Of a stretch of 64,000 nt of DNA, positions 42,025-51,600 are shown one piece after another. The first letter of the stretch is position 1. Each line of letters starts with the position of its first letter. The translations under genes and the position numbers were made by a program. The notes beneath the pieces were generated by a model. It made no database searches, had not been told where the DNA came from, and saw nothing but the letters and a program-made list of their open reading frames with translations. Source of the stretch: Salinimicrobium sp049680855 (lineage in GTDB: Bacteria > Bacteroidota > Bacteroidia > Flavobacteriales > Flavobacteriaceae). Location: contig NZ_JBMPGS010000001.1 in NCBI RefSeq assembly GCF_049680855.1, positions 868,001-932,000 on the forward strand. Reading direction: 5' to 3'.

Positions 42025-44346
42025 ATGGAAAAACATCTTTTTGCAGTATTATTAATAGTTGTATCAATAAATCTTACTAATGCCCAACAAACCCCCTCAT
42101 TAGAAGGGAATGTGGATAATTTACCTGTACGGGAGTACCATTTAACCCTAGATGAAGAAATGGTCCATATTGCAGGAGAGGAAAGCATGGGCATGACGAT
42201 TAACGGCAGCATTCCCGGTCCAACTTTAAACTTTAAAGAGGGGGAATATGCCGTTATATACGTTAAGAATGAAATGGAAGAGGAAACTTCAATTCATTGG
42301 CACGGCCTCCTGCTACCCAATTTTTACGACGGAGTGCCTTACCTCACTACACCACCCATAGAGCCCGGTAAGATACAGAAGTATGAATTTCCCCTCATTC
42401 AGGCTGGGACTTACTGGTATCACTCTCACACCATGCTGCAGGAACAAAGTGGCGTATACGGTTCAATTGTCATAGAACCACAAATACCATCGGCCGCTTA
42501 TAATTATGATCACGACGAAGTACTGGTTCTATCGGATTGGACTTTTGAGAAACCGCGGAATGTCCTGCGGAACCTAAAGCGCGGCAACGAATGGTACAGC
42601 ATTAAAAAAGGAACTGCGACTCCCTTGAACCGTGTAATTGCCAGGGGCGCTTTGGGTGCCCAGCTGGATTTCTGGCGTCAGCGCATGGAAGGTGCAGATA
42701 TCGCGGACATATATTATCCTGCTTTTTTGACTAACGGGGATACAGTACAACATTACACCAAATATGAAGCCGGGGATAAGGTAAGGCTACGCATTATAAA
42801 TGCAGCCGCATCAACGCAATTTTGGCTTACCTTCGGAGGCACTCCGCCTCTTTTAGTTTCGGCCGATGGCCTGGATGTGGTTCCGGTGAACAAGGAAAAA
42901 CTTTTTATTTCCATCGCAGAAACCTATGACCTAATCATTACTATTCCTGAAGACAGACAGATTGAAGTGCGGGCCGTGGCCCAAGATGGGTCAGGGGCTA
43001 CACATGCCTATTTCGGAAGTGGAGAGGTACTATCGGCAGAGGTACTTCCAAGGCCGGATAAAATAGGTATGATGATGCAGATGGCAGAAATGGAAATGAG
43101 AATGGGAGCTCCCGCCATGAAATTCAATCCAGGTAAAGTAGAGCCTTACGAGCTTATGAAAGAATGGGGAATGGACATGGAACCTGATGAAAAAATGGAA
43201 GAGGATATAGATATGGATCACGATGTACATGCACCTAAGACTGACAGCCTTCAGGCAGAGCGTTCTTCTTCAGAGAATACCAAAACTTCAGAAAAAGGAC
43301 AGCAGAAGGGGGGAGCTGATACGTCAAAAATGGGAATGTTTGCAGATTATAATTATGATTTTCTACAGGCTCCTGTTCCTACTACCATTGATGAGACAAA
43401 ATCTGAAAGAGAGATTTTGCTGAACCTTACCGGTAATATGTGGCGCTACATCTGGAGTATGAATGGAGTACCTCTGGCCGAAGCCGAAATGATTAAAATT
43501 GAAAAAGGTGAAAAAGTGCGAATAATATTCAACAACCTCACCATGATGCACCATCCCATGCATTTTCACGGCCATTTCTTCCGTGTTCTTAATAAGCATG
43601 GAGCCTATTCTCCGCTCAAGCACACAGTAAATGTAGCACCTATGCAAAAGACCATCATTGAATTTGAGGCCAATGAGGACAGTGATTGGTTTTTACACTG
43701 CCATGTGCTGTATCACATGGTTGGTGGCATGGCCAGGGCAGTAACCTACCAGACCGAGCGCAATCCACTAATGAAAGAACATCCCAGAGAAATTCTCTTT
43801 CAGGAAGGGAATCACTTTTTTACCTGGGGCTTAGCAGATGTAGCCTCTCACATGACCGAAGTGAATGTGGTTTCCAGCAATATAAGGAACCAGTTCAATT
43901 TAATTGCAGAATATGGCTGGAACGAAAATTTAGAAGCTGAGGTTTCTTATGAATATTACCTGAACGATTGGTTTCGGGTATTTGGTGGGGTGAACGTGGA
44001 AAATGAAATGAAAGGTAACCTGGATGAACTGAGCACTACTGCCGTTGCCGGAGTACGCTATTTTACGCCATATATGTTCAACCTGGATGTACGGTTGGAC
44101 CATAAGCTAAGACCGCAAATAAGTTTAAGCCGGGAAATTATGTTATTTCCAAGGTTCGTCATATTCGGGGAATATGAATTCCAGGCCGATTTTGGCTGGG
44201 TAAATGAATTGCCCCAAGGCACTGACTTTGAAAAAGAACAAGTGTACAATGTGGGTGCCGAATACTTCCTTTCCAGGAATTTTTCTGTAATGGGAAGTTA
44301 TGACAACCGGTTTGGTGCGGGGGGTGGACTTAGCATAAGATTTTAG
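42025..44346 (+). CDS. Multicopper oxidase (CopA-like) fused to a CopB-like beta-barrel
   Basis: The 773-aa exported protein has a signal peptide (to about LTNAQ) and the copper ligand motifs HWHG (near 91), YWYHSHT (near 130), HHPMHFHGHFF (near 508) and HCHVLYHMVGGM (near 558). A Met-rich stretch (GMMMQMAEMEMRMGAPAM, near 347) resembles CopA copper-binding regions. From about residue 590 to the end the sequence changes to alternating aromatic/polar strands ending ...GGGLSIRF, like CopB outer-membrane barrels. It likely oxidises Cu(I) at the outer membrane. Confidence 0.9.
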   Translation: MEKHLFAVLLIVVSINLTNAQQTPSLEGNVDNLPVREYHLTLDEEMVHIAGEESMGMTINGSIPGPTLNFKEGEYAVIYVKNEMEEETSIHWHGLLLPNFYDGVPYLTTPPIEPGKIQKYEFPLIQAGTYWYHSHTMLQEQSGVYGSIVIEPQIPSAAYNYDHDEVLVLSDWTFEKPRNVLRNLKRGNEWYSIKKGTATPLNRVIARGALGAQLDFWRQRMEGADIADIYYPAFLTNGDTVQHYTKYEAGDKVRLRIINAAASTQFWLTFGGTPPLLVSADGLDVVPVNKEKLFISIAETYDLIITIPEDRQIEVRAVAQDGSGATHAYFGSGEVLSAEVLPRPDKIGMMMQMAEMEMRMGAPAMKFNPGKVEPYELMKEWGMDMEPDEKMEEDIDMDHDVHAPKTDSLQAERSSSENTKTSEKGQQKGGADTSKMGMFADYNYDFLQAPVPTTIDETKSEREILLNLTGNMWRYIWSMNGVPLAEAEMIKIEKGEKVRIIFNNLTMMHHPMHFHGHFFRVLNKHGAYSPLKHTVNVAPMQKTIIEFEANEDSDWFLHCHVLYHMVGGMARAVTYQTERNPLMKEHPREILFQEGNHFFTWGLADVASHMTEVNVVSSNIRNQFNLIAEYGWNENLEAEVSYEYYLNDWFRVFGGVNVENEMKGNLDELSTTAVAGVRYFTPYMFNLDVRLDHKLRPQISLSREIMLFPRFVIFGEYEFQADFGWVNELPQGTDFEKEQVYNVGAEYFLSRNFSVMGSYDNRFGAGGGLSIRF

Positions 44347-44389
44347 TGAAGTATCAATATCAATTAATATCAGTTTAAACAATTCAAAA

Positions 44390-45010
44390 ATGAAAAATCT
44401 AAAAGTTAACTTAGGAATTGCAATGCTAGTAATTGTGAGCTTAACAGCAGTATCCTGTAAAAACAACAATGAAGAAGGAAACGTTGACCGTTCAGGAATG
44501 GACCATGAAAATATGAGCGAAGGTTCAGAAATGATGGAAGGTGGGGAACAAACTTCCGAAAATATGTCTGGCAGTGAAAACCAGGATTCACAGACGGGAA
44601 TTATCGTTAATGATTATATGGAACTAAAAAATGCCCTGGTAGCCGATAATTCCGAAGGGGCTGCGCAAGCCGGTGAAAGCCTCGTAGCAGCTTTTGAAAA
44701 CTTTAATATGAGCGGTTATGAAGCTGCCGAACGGCAGGAACTGACCGAAATTATTGAAAGTGCCAAGGAACACGCCGATCATATTTCCTATAGCGATATG
44801 GCACACCAAAGGGAACATTTTGAACTAATGAGCATTGATATGGTTGATATGCTGGCTATTACCGGTTCCCCCGAAAGGCTTTATCAGCAGTTTTGCCCTA
44901 TGTACAACAACAAGAAAGGCGCGATTTGGCTAAGCACCAGTGAGGAAATAAGGAACCCTTACTTTGGACAAAATATGCTTAGCTGTGGAGAAGTCCAGAA
45001 GGAAATTTAA
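44390..45010 (+). CDS. DUF3347 lipoprotein
   Basis: The 206-aa protein has a lipobox (TAVSC, Cys23), a Met/Gly/Glu-rich segment with HENM (GMDHENMSEGSEMMEGGEQ) and a DUF3347 domain to the end (FCPMYNNKKGAIWLSTSEEI...PYFGQNMLSCGEV). The Met/His-rich part is of the type that binds copper. It follows the multicopper oxidase by 43 bp and should work with it in periplasmic copper handling. The same domain is found at 53806-55629 (C-terminus) and 55680-56219. Confidence 0.88.
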   Translation: MKNLKVNLGIAMLVIVSLTAVSCKNNNEEGNVDRSGMDHENMSEGSEMMEGGEQTSENMSGSENQDSQTGIIVNDYMELKNALVADNSEGAAQAGESLVAAFENFNMSGYEAAERQELTEIIESAKEHADHISYSDMAHQREHFELMSIDMVDMLAITGSPERLYQQFCPMYNNKKGAIWLSTSEEIRNPYFGQNMLSCGEVQKEI

Positions 45011-45013
45011 GGA

Positions 45014-45469
45014 ATGAAGTTCCTAAAGATCATCGGTCTGATTTTATTGGTTGCCTTTGTGGGGATACAGTTTATCCCCACAAACCGCAATCATAGTGAT
45101 TATATTCCTAAATCAGATTTTACGGAGATTTACGAGGTACCCGAAAACATCAATACCATCCTGCAAACCTCTTGTTATGACTGCCATAGCAATAATACCA
45201 ATTATCCATGGTATAATAAGATCCAGCCGTTTACCTGGTATTTGAACGACCATATTGAAAAAGGCAAGGCAGATTTGAATTTTAGTGAATTTGGGGAATA
45301 TTCCTCCCGGCGGCAAAGAAGTAAGTTGCGCTCTATAAGCAGCCAGGTGAAAGATGGGGAAATGCCTTTGCAATCATATACCCTGGTGCATTGGGATGCG
45401 AAACTTTCTGACAAGGAGAAGGAAGAATTCACAGTTTGGATGGATTCTTTGGCCATGGAAGTAAGGTAA
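45014..45469 (+). CDS. Haem-binding domain protein (c-type cytochrome-like)
   Basis: This 151-aa protein has an N-terminal membrane anchor (about residues 4-22) and one CxxCH motif (SCYDCHSN, Cys54/Cys57/His58), then family-typical YPWYNKIQPFTWYL. It is the haem-binding domain family of Bacteroidota, likely a periplasm-facing electron carrier. It starts 3 bp after the DUF3347 gene, so the two are coupled. It may accept electrons from the oxidase module. A hairpin terminator follows. Confidence 0.88.
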   Translation: MKFLKIIGLILLVAFVGIQFIPTNRNHSDYIPKSDFTEIYEVPENINTILQTSCYDCHSNNTNYPWYNKIQPFTWYLNDHIEKGKADLNFSEFGEYSSRRQRSKLRSISSQVKDGEMPLQSYTLVHWDAKLSDKEKEEFTVWMDSLAMEVR

Positions 45470-45487
45470 AAGAAAATAATCCCCCGG

Positions 45488-45545
45488 CCCTGTGCCTGGA
45501 AATTGTCTGTTTAATTAGTTAACACTTCAGGTGCAGGGTCTTTAT
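45488..45545 (+). terminator. Hairpin terminator after the copper oxidase block
   Basis: CCCTGTGCCTG (45488-45498) pairs with CAGGTGCAGGG (45528-45538), 11 bp with two central G-U wobbles. A TCTTTATAAAA tract follows. It ends the unit 41440-45469. Confidence 0.55.
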
Positions 45546-45580
45546 AAAAAGTTTTCAGCAACAAATAAAAATTATAATTA

Positions 45581-45655
45581 TTGGTCAAAAGAAAAACAGG
45601 GGTAAAATTGAGGAAAGCCCATCGTTATCTGGGACTTTTCATAGGGATCGAATTT
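45581..45655 (+). pseudogene. Remnant of a PepSY-domain protein start
   Basis: This stretch encodes VKRKTGVKLRKAHRYLGLFI then GIEF, the usual opening of PepSY-associated membrane proteins (KRKTGKKLRKIHRYLGLFIG). It then passes into the leader of the next gene. It has no credible start codon (TTG at 45581) and the membrane domain is absent. A deletion joined it to the lipoprotein gene at 45683. Confidence 0.55.
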
Positions 45656-45682
45656 AAGTACTTTAAAATGGGAGAAATCAAA

Positions 45683-46453
45683 ATGAACACCTTTCACAAA
45701 AATACAGTTCTAACTGCTATACTGGTTTCAGTATTATCGCTGTCTTGTGGCACTTCCGAAAAAAAATCAGAAGGTGAGAAAATTATAGAGAAAAGTATTG
45801 AGGCCTCCGGTGGAGAAAACTATGTAAATGCTGAAATCGATTTCACTTTTAGGAACAGGAGATATAAGAGTAAACGCAATGGGGACATCTTCCGGTTGGA
45901 GCGTATTGTAAAGGATTCCGCCGGTAACACCACACATGATGTTCTAAGCAATGAGGGTCTGAAACGTTTTGTAAACAGCAAAGCTGCTACTGTTCCAGAT
46001 TCGATGGTCACCCGGATAAGTGATGGGGTAAATTCTGTTCATTATTTTGTCCAGGTGCCTTTTGTGCTCAATTCGCCTGCGGCCAACAAAGAACTGTTGG
46101 GGGAAGATGAGGTGGAAGGGGAGACCTATTACGAAGTTAAAGTTACCTTTCGTGAGGAAGGTGGAGGGACAGATTTTGAGGATGAGTTCTTATACTGGAT
46201 CCACAAGGAAAATTTCACGGTAGATTATTTAGCTTATAGGTTTTTTACCAATGACGGGGGAATAAGGTTCAGGAAAGCGTTGAATCCCAGGGTGGTAGAA
46301 GGAATCAGGTTCGTAGATTACCAAAACTATAAAGCCAAAGAGTTTTCCACACCGTTACGTGATTTGGACTCCCTATATGAAGCAGGAAAACTGGAATTTT
46401 TCTCTGATATCCAAACTGAAAATATTAGCGTAAGCATTAATAAAAACAATTAA
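45683..46453 (+). CDS. DUF6503-type lipoprotein
   Basis: The 256-aa product starts at ATG 45683, preceded by GGAGA. It has a lipoprotein signal (VLSLSCGTS) and a beta-rich body (GEKIIEKSIEASGGENYVNAEIDF...), which resembles DUF6503 outer-membrane-associated lipoproteins. An upstream in-frame extension (from 45581) belongs to the PepSY remnant and is excluded. Function is unknown; LolA-like binding of a hydrophobic ligand is conceivable from the fold class. Confidence 0.75.
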   Translation: MNTFHKNTVLTAILVSVLSLSCGTSEKKSEGEKIIEKSIEASGGENYVNAEIDFTFRNRRYKSKRNGDIFRLERIVKDSAGNTTHDVLSNEGLKRFVNSKAATVPDSMVTRISDGVNSVHYFVQVPFVLNSPAANKELLGEDEVEGETYYEVKVTFREEGGGTDFEDEFLYWIHKENFTVDYLAYRFFTNDGGIRFRKALNPRVVEGIRFVDYQNYKAKEFSTPLRDLDSLYEAGKLEFFSDIQTENISVSINKNN

Positions 46454-46471
46454 TTAAACACAACATTTTCC

Positions 46472-47062
46472 ATGAAAACCACAAAATATATTATTTACGT
46501 GCTGCTTGTATTATTTTCCACAAGTGGGATGCAGGCGCAACATGAAAACCACCAGGCCGAAAAGGTGACAACACAAAACAAAGAGGTGTTAAGTCCGCAT
46601 ACCAGTACCATGGCCATAATTGATGGGGCTCATATTCATATAGATTATTCTTCACCACGCGTGCGTGACAGGATAATTTTTGGCGGACTGGTAGGCTACA
46701 ACACAGTTTGGCAGGCCGGAGCTCATAAAGCGACCTGGATAGAAACCAATAAGGATTTGGTAATTGGTGATGAAATATTGCCTGCCGGGAAGTATGCTTT
46801 TTTTACAGTTCCCGGTAAAGAAAATTGGAAAGTCATGTTCAATTCCCGTTGGGATCAGCATGGAAAGGATGAATATGATGAAAAAGAAAATGTAGTTGTT
46901 TTGGAAGTTCATTCTGAGACGCTGGAGAATGTCCAGGAGGCACTGACTTATGAAGTTCAAAAAATAGAAAATGATGAAGGAGTAATTTCTCTCACTTGGG
47001 AAAGAAAGAAAATTAGTATTCCTTTTCAAGTCAGTGCAGATGAACAAAGGATGAATGACTAA
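46472..47062 (+). CDS. DUF2911 domain protein
   Basis: The 196-aa exported protein (signal to about MQAQ) contains the DUF2911 core: IHIDYSSPRVRDRIIFGGLVGYNTVWQAGAHKATWIE, GKYAFFTVPG and VMFNSRWDQHG. DUF2911 proteins are common in Bacteroidota with unknown role. A His-rich N-terminal bit (HENHQAEK) is present. It lies 18 bp after the DUF6503 gene. Confidence 0.88.
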   Translation: MKTTKYIIYVLLVLFSTSGMQAQHENHQAEKVTTQNKEVLSPHTSTMAIIDGAHIHIDYSSPRVRDRIIFGGLVGYNTVWQAGAHKATWIETNKDLVIGDEILPAGKYAFFTVPGKENWKVMFNSRWDQHGKDEYDEKENVVVLEVHSETLENVQEALTYEVQKIENDEGVISLTWERKKISIPFQVSADEQRMND

Positions 47063-47096
47063 GTATAAAACCTAAAGAACTAACCAACCATCAACC

Positions 47097-47707
47097 ATGA
47101 AAAAGGAAATTTTAATTGACAGGAATTCTATGAATATTGAAAATCATAGAGTTATTCAGATTAAAAATGTAGTTTGCCAGCGATGCAAAAGGAGCGTAAG
47201 AGAAATACTGACTACATTAAAAATTCCTTTCAAAAGAGTGTCTTTGGGAGAGGCAGAGTTGGAAAGGAGTCTCTCAGATTTTGAGTTCACATTGTTTCAG
47301 GAAGAGTTACGTAAAGTGGGATTTGAGCTCATTTTCGAAAAAAATGAACGCCTGGTGAACCAGATAAAATCAATAATCATTGCGCGGGTTTACAAGGAGG
47401 AAGATTTTGGGAAACAGAAGATTTCAGATCTGTTGACCAGCCGTCTACACTACGACTATAGCCATCTTACCCATATTTTTACAAAACTTGAAGGGAAAAA
47501 TATTCAGAAGTTTTATAGTGAAGTAAAGATAGAAAGAATAAAGGAGTTATTGGAGTATAACGAGCTAACTGTTTTAGAGATTGCTCATGAAACGGGTACA
47601 GCAGTGCTACCTACCTATCAACCCACTTTAAAAAAGCTACTGGTGTAACTCCTTCGGATTATAAAAATAAAGAAGAAAAACGTAAAACAGATCTCAATAG
47701 GTTCTGA
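47097..47707 (+). pseudogene. Frameshifted HMA-like/AraC regulator
   Basis: The frame begins with an HMA-like domain (IQIKNVVCQRCKRSVREIL, CxxC) and leads into an AraC helix-turn-helix (KIERIKELLEYNELTVLEIAHETG). At about 47595-47602 one base appears lost. The original frame reads to an early stop (47646-47648), while another frame continues as YSSATYLSTHFKKATGVTPSDYKNKEEKRKTDLNRF to a stop at 47707. Small HMA-AraC proteins of flavobacterial metal clusters have this ending. The main copper regulator of the cluster may therefore be inactive. Confidence 0.75.
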
Positions 47708-48183
47708 GATAGTAAGGAATTGATCTTTTGTGAAAAGAAACATTACAATAAGTTTTTTGTTGAAAGCCATGGGAAAATAGAAGGTTTGGCCGCCTATATT
47801 GTCTCAATTTTTAGATACTGGTAATTTAGGTAAAGTAAATATTCTCTTTTCTAAACGTCATATGATTCTTCTATATTTTATAATCTTTTCATGACCATTT
47901 TTCGTAGTCTTTACTGTTAAATAATTACAAACCCTTAATAGTGAATGTTTTTTCTGTTATATTAAAAGTGCTTTTGAACCTTTTGAGCTATCTTTATTCT
48001 GGATAAGGAAAATGCGTCCTATGTTTAGAATTCTGAGAGAAAAGGGAAAATATGACTTTGATCATATTTGAAAAAAGAGCAATTAATTATTTTTGTTATT
48101 GAATTATTAAAATGCTCCAAATATAATTTCAACCTTATTTCAGTGGTAATTAGCTAATGAATAGAGGAAATTAGAAGAGTGTT
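47708..48183. other. Intergenic region without a supported gene
   Basis: These 476 bp are AT-rich and have many stops in all frames. They separate the frameshifted regulator from the second HYC_CC_PP/Cus operon and should hold that operon's promoter. I could not fix a convincing -33/-7 pair. Confidence 0.45.
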
Positions 48184-48579
48184 ATGAAAGCCTTCCTATT
48201 AAAAATATCATCTTTGGTCCTGGCATTTTTAATGTTCCTATCGACAATGTCCTTTACTGTGAATAAACACTTTTGCGGTGATTTTCTTGTGGACCAATCA
48301 GTCTTTTTTGAAGCTGATACCTGCGGAATGGAACATGATTCCGGAGTAGCTGATGAGAAAGGTTGTTCTGACGATTCTATAGCTATTGATGGTCAGAAAG
48401 ATTTGAAGATATCCTTTTATGATCTCAACTTTGATCAGCAAGTATTTCTTGTAAGTTTTGCTTATTCATTTAACGGGCTTTTTGAAGAACTGCCTGCGAA
48501 AGATATTCCTTTTGTCAAGTATATACCTCCCTTAATCGTTCAGGAAATCCACATATTGAACGAGACCTTCTTAATTTGA
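48184..48579 (+). CDS. HYC_CC_PP family protein (second copy)
   Basis: The 131-aa protein parallels the one at 41440-41877: KHFCGDFL, a Cys/Asp-rich middle (DEKGCSDDSIA, only one Cys where the family has CC) and VKYIPPLIV. It has an N-terminal export segment (SSLVLAFLMFLSTMSFTV). It heads the cusA-tolC-cusB operon, after which a hairpin terminator (48598-48632) lies before cusA. The terminator may attenuate readthrough rather than fully separate the units. Confidence 0.82.
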   Translation: MKAFLLKISSLVLAFLMFLSTMSFTVNKHFCGDFLVDQSVFFEADTCGMEHDSGVADEKGCSDDSIAIDGQKDLKISFYDLNFDQQVFLVSFAYSFNGLFEELPAKDIPFVKYIPPLIVQEIHILNETFLI

Positions 48580-48597
48580 TTCTGAATTAATATTTAG

Positions 48598-48632
48598 GCT
48601 CTGGTGCTTTACCGCCGGAGCAGAGTTTTTTT
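48598..48632 (+). terminator. Hairpin terminator between HYC_CC_PP gene and cusA
   Basis: GCTCTGG (48598-48604) pairs with CCGGAGC (48615-48621), 7 bp with one G-U pair, followed by AGAG and a T7 run. It leaves cusA (48685) to be read from its own promoter or by partial readthrough. Confidence 0.65.
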
Positions 48633-48684
48633 GATGTTGCAAACGTGCAGCTTCAAAAGAGTATTAATTCAGAATTAAAACCAA

Positions 48685-51600
48685 ATGCTTAATAAAACTA
48701 TAAAGTTCTTTTTAGAGAACAAATTGGTGACCGCTTTACTTACGGTTGCCTTAATGGCCTGGGGAGTAGCTACAGCACCGTTTAACTGGGACTTAGACTG
48801 GATGCCAAGGGATCCCGTGCCAGTGGATGCCATACCAGACATTGGTGAAAACCAACAAATCGTCTATACCGAATGGATGGGGAAATCTCCTCAGGACATC
48901 GAGGACCAAATAACCTATCCCCTTACTACTTCACTCTTGGGAGTGCCAGGCGTAAAAACTATTCGAAGTAGTTCCCTTTTTGGTCTTTCAAGCATCTATA
49001 TAATTTTTGAAGAGGATGTGGAATTTTACTGGAGCCGCTCGAGAATTCTTGAGAAGTTAAATTCTCTGCCCGCCGGAACACTCCCAGCAGACGTCCAGCC
49101 CGCCCTGGGTCCTGATGCTACAGCATTGGGACAGGTGTTTTGGTACACTCTGGAGGGAAGAGACCCAAAAACCGGTGAGCCAACCGGGGGGTGGGATCCT
49201 CAGGAGCTTCGTACTATTCAGGATTTTTATGTCAAGTACTCTTTATCTGCTGCCGAAGGTGTATCTGAAGTAGCTTCAATAGGAGGATTTGTCAAGGAGT
49301 ATCAGGTGGAAATTGATCCTACCGCGATGAAAAGCTACGGCGTAAATGTCAAACAAATAATGGAGGCTGTGCGTGAAAGTAACCTGGATGTAGGAGCACG
49401 CACCATTGAGTTTAACCGGGCAGAATATCTGGTTCGTGGATTGGGCTATATAGAAAGCCTGGAGGATCTCGAAGAAGCTGTTGTTGCTGTCAATGAGAAT
49501 ACTCCTATTCGCCTCAAAGATGTGGCCAGGATACAGATGGGGCCAGCTACCAGGCGCGGCGGGCTGGACAAAGGGGGCGCGGAGGCAACAGGAGCGGTGG
49601 TTGTCGCAAGATATGGCTCGAACCCTCTCGCAGTTATTGATAATGTAAAAAAGGAAATAGAGAATATTGCTCCCGGATTGCCAAGTAAGACGCTGGCAGA
49701 CGGAACTGTCTCCAAAGTTACAATCGTGCCTTTTTACGATCGCTCCGGATTAATTTATGAGACTTTAGGAACTCTGGAGGAAGCACTTATCCTGGAGATC
49801 TTGATTAGCATTATAGTGGTCATAGTACTCGTTCTAAATTTAAGGGCAGCTATTATGATTTCAGGTCTACTTCCTATTGGGGTACTCATGACATTTATAG
49901 TCATGCAGTATGCAGGAGTAGATGCCAATATCGTGGCCCTTTCCGGGATTGCCATTGCTATTGGAGTCATGCTTGACGTTGGAGTGATCTTCACAGAGAA
50001 CATACTGCGACATCTTGAATTACCTGATAATAAAGGTCGTCCTATATTGCCCGTCATCTACGAAGGAACGGTTGAAATTGCCTCAGCCGTGTTAACTGCA
50101 CTGGCAACAACGGTCATTAGTTTTATTCCCGTTTTTGCTATGACAGGACAGGAAGGAAAGTTATTTGGACCACTTGCCTTCACAAAAACCTTTGCCCTAA
50201 TTGCTGCGATGTTTGTGGGACTCGTTGTGATCCCCGCCTTGGCGCATGGACTCTTTTCCATGAACTTTGGGAAAAAGAGAACCCGGAGAATTTGGAATTT
50301 TGCCCTTATTGCTTTAGGAGTTTTACTGTTGTTTAAGGTAGCCTGGGTAGGAATCATGTTTATAGCTCTGGGACTGAACAATCTTCTCGAGCCGCGATGG
50401 CCCGAGAAAAAGCGAAAATACCCAACCTATATCAACATTGGAATTGTACTAGTTGGGGTCCTGTATTTCTTAAACAGAGAGTGGTTGCCACTTGGTGCAG
50501 ATCAATCTGAATTTACAAATTTAATTTTTGTAGGAGGGATTATATTGATAGTGCTGGGATTATTAATGGCGATGGTAAAATATTACCAACCCATCCTAAG
50601 ATGGGCTTTGGAAAATAAATGGAAATTTCTATCGCTGCCAATTATGATAATTCTCTTTGGGCTTTTTTCCTGGCAGGGTTTTGATAAGATATTCAGTCCT
50701 GTTGCTACAGGTTTCGATAAACTTGGATATAACGTAAGGCAAACTGAGGTTTGGCTGGGAATAAGTGAGACCTTCCCGGGTGCGGGGGAAGAATTTATGC
50801 CCCCATTAGAAGAAGGATCTTTCTTATTGATGCCCACAACTATGCCTCACTCCGGTGTAGAGGAAAATGTTGAAACCATTCGGATTCTTGACAGGAGAGT
50901 AACTGCAATTCCCGAGGTCGATATGACGGTGGGAAAATGGGGTCGGGCTTCGACAGCATTGGATCCTGCGCCAATTTCAATGTTCGAGAATGTTATAAAT
51001 TATAAATCTGAATATGTACTGGATCAGAATGGACGTCGTAAACGATTTGAAGTGAACGATGAGGATCAATACGTTTTAAAGAACGGGGAAGTTTTTGATC
51101 CTGAAACCATGGAAAGAGAGGATTTGGATGTTTCTCAATTGATAGGTGATCCCGGGGGTGAATACTTCCGACAATGGCGTGACCATATTAAATCACCTGA
51201 CGATATTTGGGATGAGATAGTAGGAACCACCAGCTTGCCGGGAGTGACTTCTGCACCTAAACTGCAACCAATTGCAACTCGGTTAATCATGCTATCTACC
51301 GGAATGAGGGCCCCCATGGGGATGAAAATTTTTGGACCAGATCTCGAGACTATTGAAGAAGTTGGGTTACAAATGGAGAATATTCTTCGGGAGGTACCTG
51401 GAGTAAAAGCCCCATCTGTTTTTGCCGACAGAGTTGTGGGAAAACCATACATGGAGCTGGAAATCGACAGGCGCGCCATTGCACGATACGGACTTTCAAT
51501 AGGTGATGTTCAGCGAATCATAAGTGCTGCTGTTGGTGGGATGTCAATGACTACCACAGTGGAAGGTCGTGAAAGATATGGCGTTAGACTTAGGTATGCA

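Noticed and set aside
45581..45682. In-frame N-terminal extension of the DUF6503 lipoprotein
   Set aside because: It begins with TTG, matches the start of PepSY proteins instead, and would hide the lipoprotein signal peptide.
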